DNA from: JAJYVT01 sp035534455
GTDB taxonomy: Bacteria > Actinomycetota > Acidimicrobiia > Acidimicrobiales > RAAP-2
Assembly: GCA_035534455.1 (NCBI GenBank)
Contig: DATLRV010000018.1
Location: 1-16,919 of the forward strand
Direction of reading: 5' to 3'
Length of the DNA stretch: 16,919 bases
Shown: piece by piece, positions 13,980 through 16,919 of the stretch
How the letters are laid out: every line of letters begins with the position of its first letter
How positions within the stretch are numbered: the first letter of the stretch is position 1
The notes under the pieces: model-generated
What the model was told of the DNA's origin: nothing
The model's database searches: none
The model's input: only the letters and a program-made list of their open reading frames with translations
Made by a program: the position numbers and the translations under genes

Positions 13980-15401
13980 GTGGACGCGCACGAGCAGGAC
14001 GGGGCCTACCGCGGCGTGTCGCTGTGGTGGGACACCTTGCCGGGCCGCCTCCGGGTTCGACCCGGCCTCCCCGGCGACATCGACGTCGACGTCGCGATCG
14101 TCGGGGGTGGCTACACGGGACTGTGGACCGCCCGCTACCTCGCGCTCGCCGACCCGGCGCTCCGGGTCGTCGTCCTCGAGGCGGAGGTCGCGGGATTCGG
14201 AGCGTCGGGACGCAACGGCGGGTGGTGCTCCGCCTTGTTCGCCGCATCCGAGGCGAAGCTCGCCGCCGAGCACGGCGCCGACGCCGCGCGGCGCATGCGA
14301 GTGGCGATGCAGGACAGTGTCGACGAGGTGGGCCGTGCGGCCGCAGATGACGGGATCGACTGCCACTTCGAAAAGGGCGGCACGATCGTGGCGGCCCGGG
14401 GGCCCGCCCAGGTCACGCGTGCGAAGGAGGAGGTCGCCGAGGCACGACGCGTCGGCGTCGACGAGAAAGACCTGGCCTGGCTCGAGATCGCCGAGGCGCG
14501 AGAGCGCATCGGGGCGACCGGGGTCCTCGGCGCGACGTACACGCCGCACTGTGCGGCCATCCACCCGGCCCGCCTGGCTCGCGGTCTCGCCGAGGCGGTG
14601 GAGCGCCGGGGGGTGGCCGTCTTCGAGAAGACCCCGGTCACCGAGATCCGGCCCGCCGGCGTCGCAGGACGCCGCCGCCCCGAGGCAGTGACGCCGCGGG
14701 GGACGGTCCGGGCGGACGTCGTCGTCCGGGCCCTCGAGGCGTGGACGCCCACCTTGCCGGGGGAGGAACGGACGCTCGCACCCGTGTACTCGCTGATGAT
14801 CGCCACCGAGCCGCTCGACGAAGCCTTCTGGAAGGAGGCGAGGCTCGCGGGTCGCGAGACCTTCTCGGATCATCGCCACCTGATCGTCTACGGGCAGCGC
14901 ACGGCGGACGGGCGCCTGGCGTTCGGTGGCCGTGGGGCGCCGTACCACTTCGGCTCGGCCGTGCGGTCGGTGTTCGACCGCAACTCGAACGTGCACGAGG
15001 GACTGCGCCGGACGCTCGTCGACCTCTTCCCCGACGCCCGCGACGCGGCGGTCACGCACCGCTGGGGAGGGCCGATCGGGGTCCCACGGGACTGGTGCTC
15101 GTCAGTGGGGCTCGACCAGGCGACCGGCGTGGCCTGGGCCGGCGGCTACGTGGGGGACGGGGTCTCGACCACCAACCTCGCCGGGCGGACCATCGCCGAC
15201 CTGGTGACCGGACGCGACACGGACCTGGTCGCGCTCCCGTGGGTCGGGCACCGATGGCAGCGGTGGGAGCCGGAGCCGCTGCGCTGGCTGGGCATCAACG
15301 CCGGCCTCCGGGGGGTACAGCTGGCGGACCGGAGCGAGGCTCGCCGAGGGCGCCCCTCCTGGCTCGCCTCCCGGATGAGCGCGATGCTCGGGGGGCACTG
15401 A
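13980..15401 (+). CDS. FAD-dependent oxidoreductase, DAO family, PuuB-like
   Basis: This 473-residue protein has an N-terminal FAD-binding Rossmann motif VAIVGGGYTGLWTARYLA (38-55), a strand-end acid in VVVLEAE (Glu68) and the AGFGASGRNGGWCSALF block (71-87) seen in gamma-glutamylputrescine oxidases and related amine oxidoreductases. It continues into a DAO-type substrate domain (APVYSLMIATEPL and RWGGPIGVPRD). It would oxidise a secondary or primary amine, passing electrons to oxygen or another acceptor. GTG 13980 has GGAGGGG nine bases upstream and follows the aminotransferase stop by 26 bases. The substrate is unknown; no gamma-glutamylpolyamine synthetase is present here. Confidence 0.83.
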   Translation: MDAHEQDGAYRGVSLWWDTLPGRLRVRPGLPGDIDVDVAIVGGGYTGLWTARYLALADPALRVVVLEAEVAGFGASGRNGGWCSALFAASEAKLAAEHGADAARRMRVAMQDSVDEVGRAAADDGIDCHFEKGGTIVAARGPAQVTRAKEEVAEARRVGVDEKDLAWLEIAEARERIGATGVLGATYTPHCAAIHPARLARGLAEAVERRGVAVFEKTPVTEIRPAGVAGRRRPEAVTPRGTVRADVVVRALEAWTPTLPGEERTLAPVYSLMIATEPLDEAFWKEARLAGRETFSDHRHLIVYGQRTADGRLAFGGRGAPYHFGSAVRSVFDRNSNVHEGLRRTLVDLFPDARDAAVTHRWGGPIGVPRDWCSSVGLDQATGVAWAGGYVGDGVSTTNLAGRTIADLVTGRDTDLVALPWVGHRWQRWEPEPLRWLGINAGLRGVQLADRSEARRGRPSWLASRMSAMLGGH

Positions 15402-15420
15402 GCTCCCCTGTCGGGAGCTC
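15400..15420 (+). terminator. 8-bp perfect hairpin after the oxidoreductase gene
   Basis: GAGCTCCC (15400-15407), a five-base loop and GGGAGCTC (15413-15420) form an exact stem that begins within the stop codon of the FAD oxidoreductase. It is followed by GGGGCG rather than a T-run. It may act as a GC-rich terminator of the catabolic operon, or it may only attenuate read-through into the small Smr gene, which starts 13 bases later. Confidence 0.5.
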
Positions 15421-15433
15421 GGGGCGTCACGCC

Positions 15434-15694
15434 GTGGCCGCGAAGCTGGTCCTCGACCTCCACGAGATCTACAACAAGGGCGAGGAGATCGACCACGCCC
15501 TCGAACGGGTGATGGAGGAGGCGGCCCGGAAGAAGGCGACGCTCCTCGAGATCATCCCCGGCAAGGGATCGGGCCAGCTGAAGAAGCGGGTCCTGCGGTA
15601 TCTCGACCGAAGGGATGTCCGCGCCCGATATCACCGGGTCGAGAAGGACTCGAAGAACTTCGGGAGGATCTTCGTCCACTTCCGGTGGAAGTGA
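15434..15694 (+). CDS. small stand-alone Smr-domain protein
   Basis: The 86-residue product is a single Smr (small MutS-related) domain. It has LDLHEIYNKGEEIDHALERV near the N-terminus, with the DLH motif, then LEIIPGKGSGQLKKRVLRYL and a basic C-terminus ending FGRIFVHFRWK. Smr domains are known as nucleases or nucleic-acid binders; SmrB cuts mRNA at collided ribosomes. Here the usual HGxG motif reads PGKG. As I recall, this is typical of a small actinobacterial subfamily, so activity is uncertain. GTG 15434 matches the short N-terminus of that subfamily; there is no clear ribosome binding site. It lies between a hairpin and the rRNA promoters. Confidence 0.85.
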   Translation: MAAKLVLDLHEIYNKGEEIDHALERVMEEAARKKATLLEIIPGKGSGQLKKRVLRYLDRRDVRARYHRVEKDSKNFGRIFVHFRWK

Positions 15695-15710
15695 CGCGCG
15701 GTGGACCCGC

Positions 15711-15716
15711 TACACT
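15711..15716 (+). promoter_or_regulatory. possible upstream rRNA promoter (-10 box)
   Basis: TACACT, a good -10 match for actinobacteria, lies 16 bases after the Smr stop. I do not see a convincing -35 hexamer at 16-18 bases upstream. The spacing is therefore weak evidence for a first rRNA promoter. Confidence 0.3.
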
Positions 15717-15770
15717 GTGTCTTCTACCAGCGGGCCTCTCTGGCGCGCCGACTGGGCCTCCGTGGCCCGG

Positions 15771-15799
15771 TTGACGATCAGGTGTCCCCCTGGTAGGGT
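15771..15799 (+). promoter_or_regulatory. main rRNA promoter
   Basis: TTGACG (15771-15776) and TAGGGT (15794-15799) are separated by exactly 17 bases, a layout typical of strong actinobacterial rrn promoters. Transcription would begin near 15806, about 325 bases before mature 16S. Confidence 0.7.
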
Positions 15800-15918
15800 C
15801 AACATCCCGCCGAGCCGGCCCTGTCGGAGCCGTTCGGCGAGACGAAGCGAACCTCGGTGGCGTGTTCACCGCGGCCCGCTTCGGACCCGGCACCAACGCC
15901 CTCTGGGCGCGTGCCCGG

Positions 15919-15943
15919 TCGCTCCTTGAAAACGGAAGAGCGA
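15919..15943 (+). promoter_or_regulatory. boxA-like antitermination site in the rRNA leader
   Basis: CTCCTTGAAAAC resembles the boxA elements of actinobacterial rRNA leaders bound by NusB-S10. It lies inside a hairpin whose stem is TCGCTC (15919-15924) and GAGCGA (15938-15943). Position within the rRNA leader supports the call; the match is by eye. Confidence 0.5.
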
Positions 15944-16130
15944 GAGCCAAAAGCCAGTGCGGGCGGCTCCGGGCGAACGTTCCGGGGTCGCGCGTCAATA
16001 TTGCAGTACGGCAGGCCGCCCGGAGTGCTCCTCGGAGCGCCACCACGGTCTGTGTCGGCCGGTGACATTGAGTCGGTCCCGGCCGGCTCTCTGATTCTTT
16101 GCGACGATCCTTCGGATCGGCGCGAGAGTC

Positions 16131-16919
<789 letters not shown>

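Larger units (their letters stand above)
15695..16130 (+). promoter_or_regulatory. rRNA operon promoter and leader region
   Basis: This 436-bp stretch has no gene that I can support. It carries the rRNA promoters (15711-15716 and 15771-15799), a short inverted repeat GGGCC/GGCCC (15754-15768) just before the main -35 box, a boxA-like antitermination site (15919-15943), and two leader stems. Stem one pairs 15967-15975 (CTCCGGGCG) with 16017-16025 exactly. Stem two pairs CGGCCGG (16056-16062) with CCGGCCG (16079-16085). The predicted leader from the main start (about 15806) to mature 16S is about 325 nt. RNase III pairing with the 3' flank cannot be tested, as that flank is outside the window. 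Confidence 0.75.

Noticed and set aside
15975..15982. GAACGTTC palindrome in the rRNA leader as a protein-binding site
   Set aside because: Eight bases with no extension of symmetry is expected by chance in this length; no nearby promoter depends on it.

Overview
This window is high-GC (about 70%), rich in GTG starts and 4-base gene overlaps, and ends in a partial 16S rRNA gene. The 16S signature blocks and the leading arginine operon point to an actinobacterium. As I recall those 16S blocks, they fit class Acidimicrobiia best. I made the taxon call by eye, without a database search.

Layout. (1) 1-828: a minus-strand IS1595-type transposase gene whose conserved part stops at about base 141. 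At the left edge lies the possible 3' end of an unknown plus-strand gene. A 73-bp gap separates the transposase start from argC. (2) 829-8857: an arginine operon, argC-argJ-argB-argD-argR-argG-argH, followed 3 bp later by a 3-methyladenine DNA glycosylase (mpg). Almost every junction is a GTGA or TGATG overlap. argF, which usually lies between argD and argR in actinobacteria, is absent. (3) 8894-15401: a catabolic block. On the minus strand, a gamma-aminobutyraldehyde-type aldehyde dehydrogenase gene is followed by an alanine dehydrogenase gene (ald). Divergent from them, on the plus strand, are an Lrp/AsnC regulator with a 90-residue Gly/Pro-rich extension, a class III aminotransferase and a PuuB-like FAD oxidoreductase. 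(4) 15434-15694: a small stand-alone Smr-domain protein. (5) 15695-16919: rRNA promoter region, a leader with a boxA-like site, and the first ~789 nt of 16S rRNA.

How the genes fit together. argC, J, B, D, G and H encode every step from N-acetylglutamate (recycled by ArgJ) to arginine except ornithine carbamoyltransferase, and ArgR would control them. The second block reads as diamine/polyamine catabolism. An aminotransferase can convert putrescine plus pyruvate (or 2-oxoglutarate) to 4-aminobutyraldehyde plus alanine (or glutamate), the aldehyde dehydrogenase makes GABA, and alanine dehydrogenase regenerates pyruvate and releases ammonium. The Lrp-type regulator sits in the divergent promoter region. 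That substrate assignment is inferred from gene families and neighbourhood.

I did not find a clearly new system. The most unusual items are the Lrp extension with its tandem Shine-Dalgarno-like repeat, the missing argF, the decayed IS remnant next to the argC promoter, and the 14-bp duplication of the argB/argD coupling junction.
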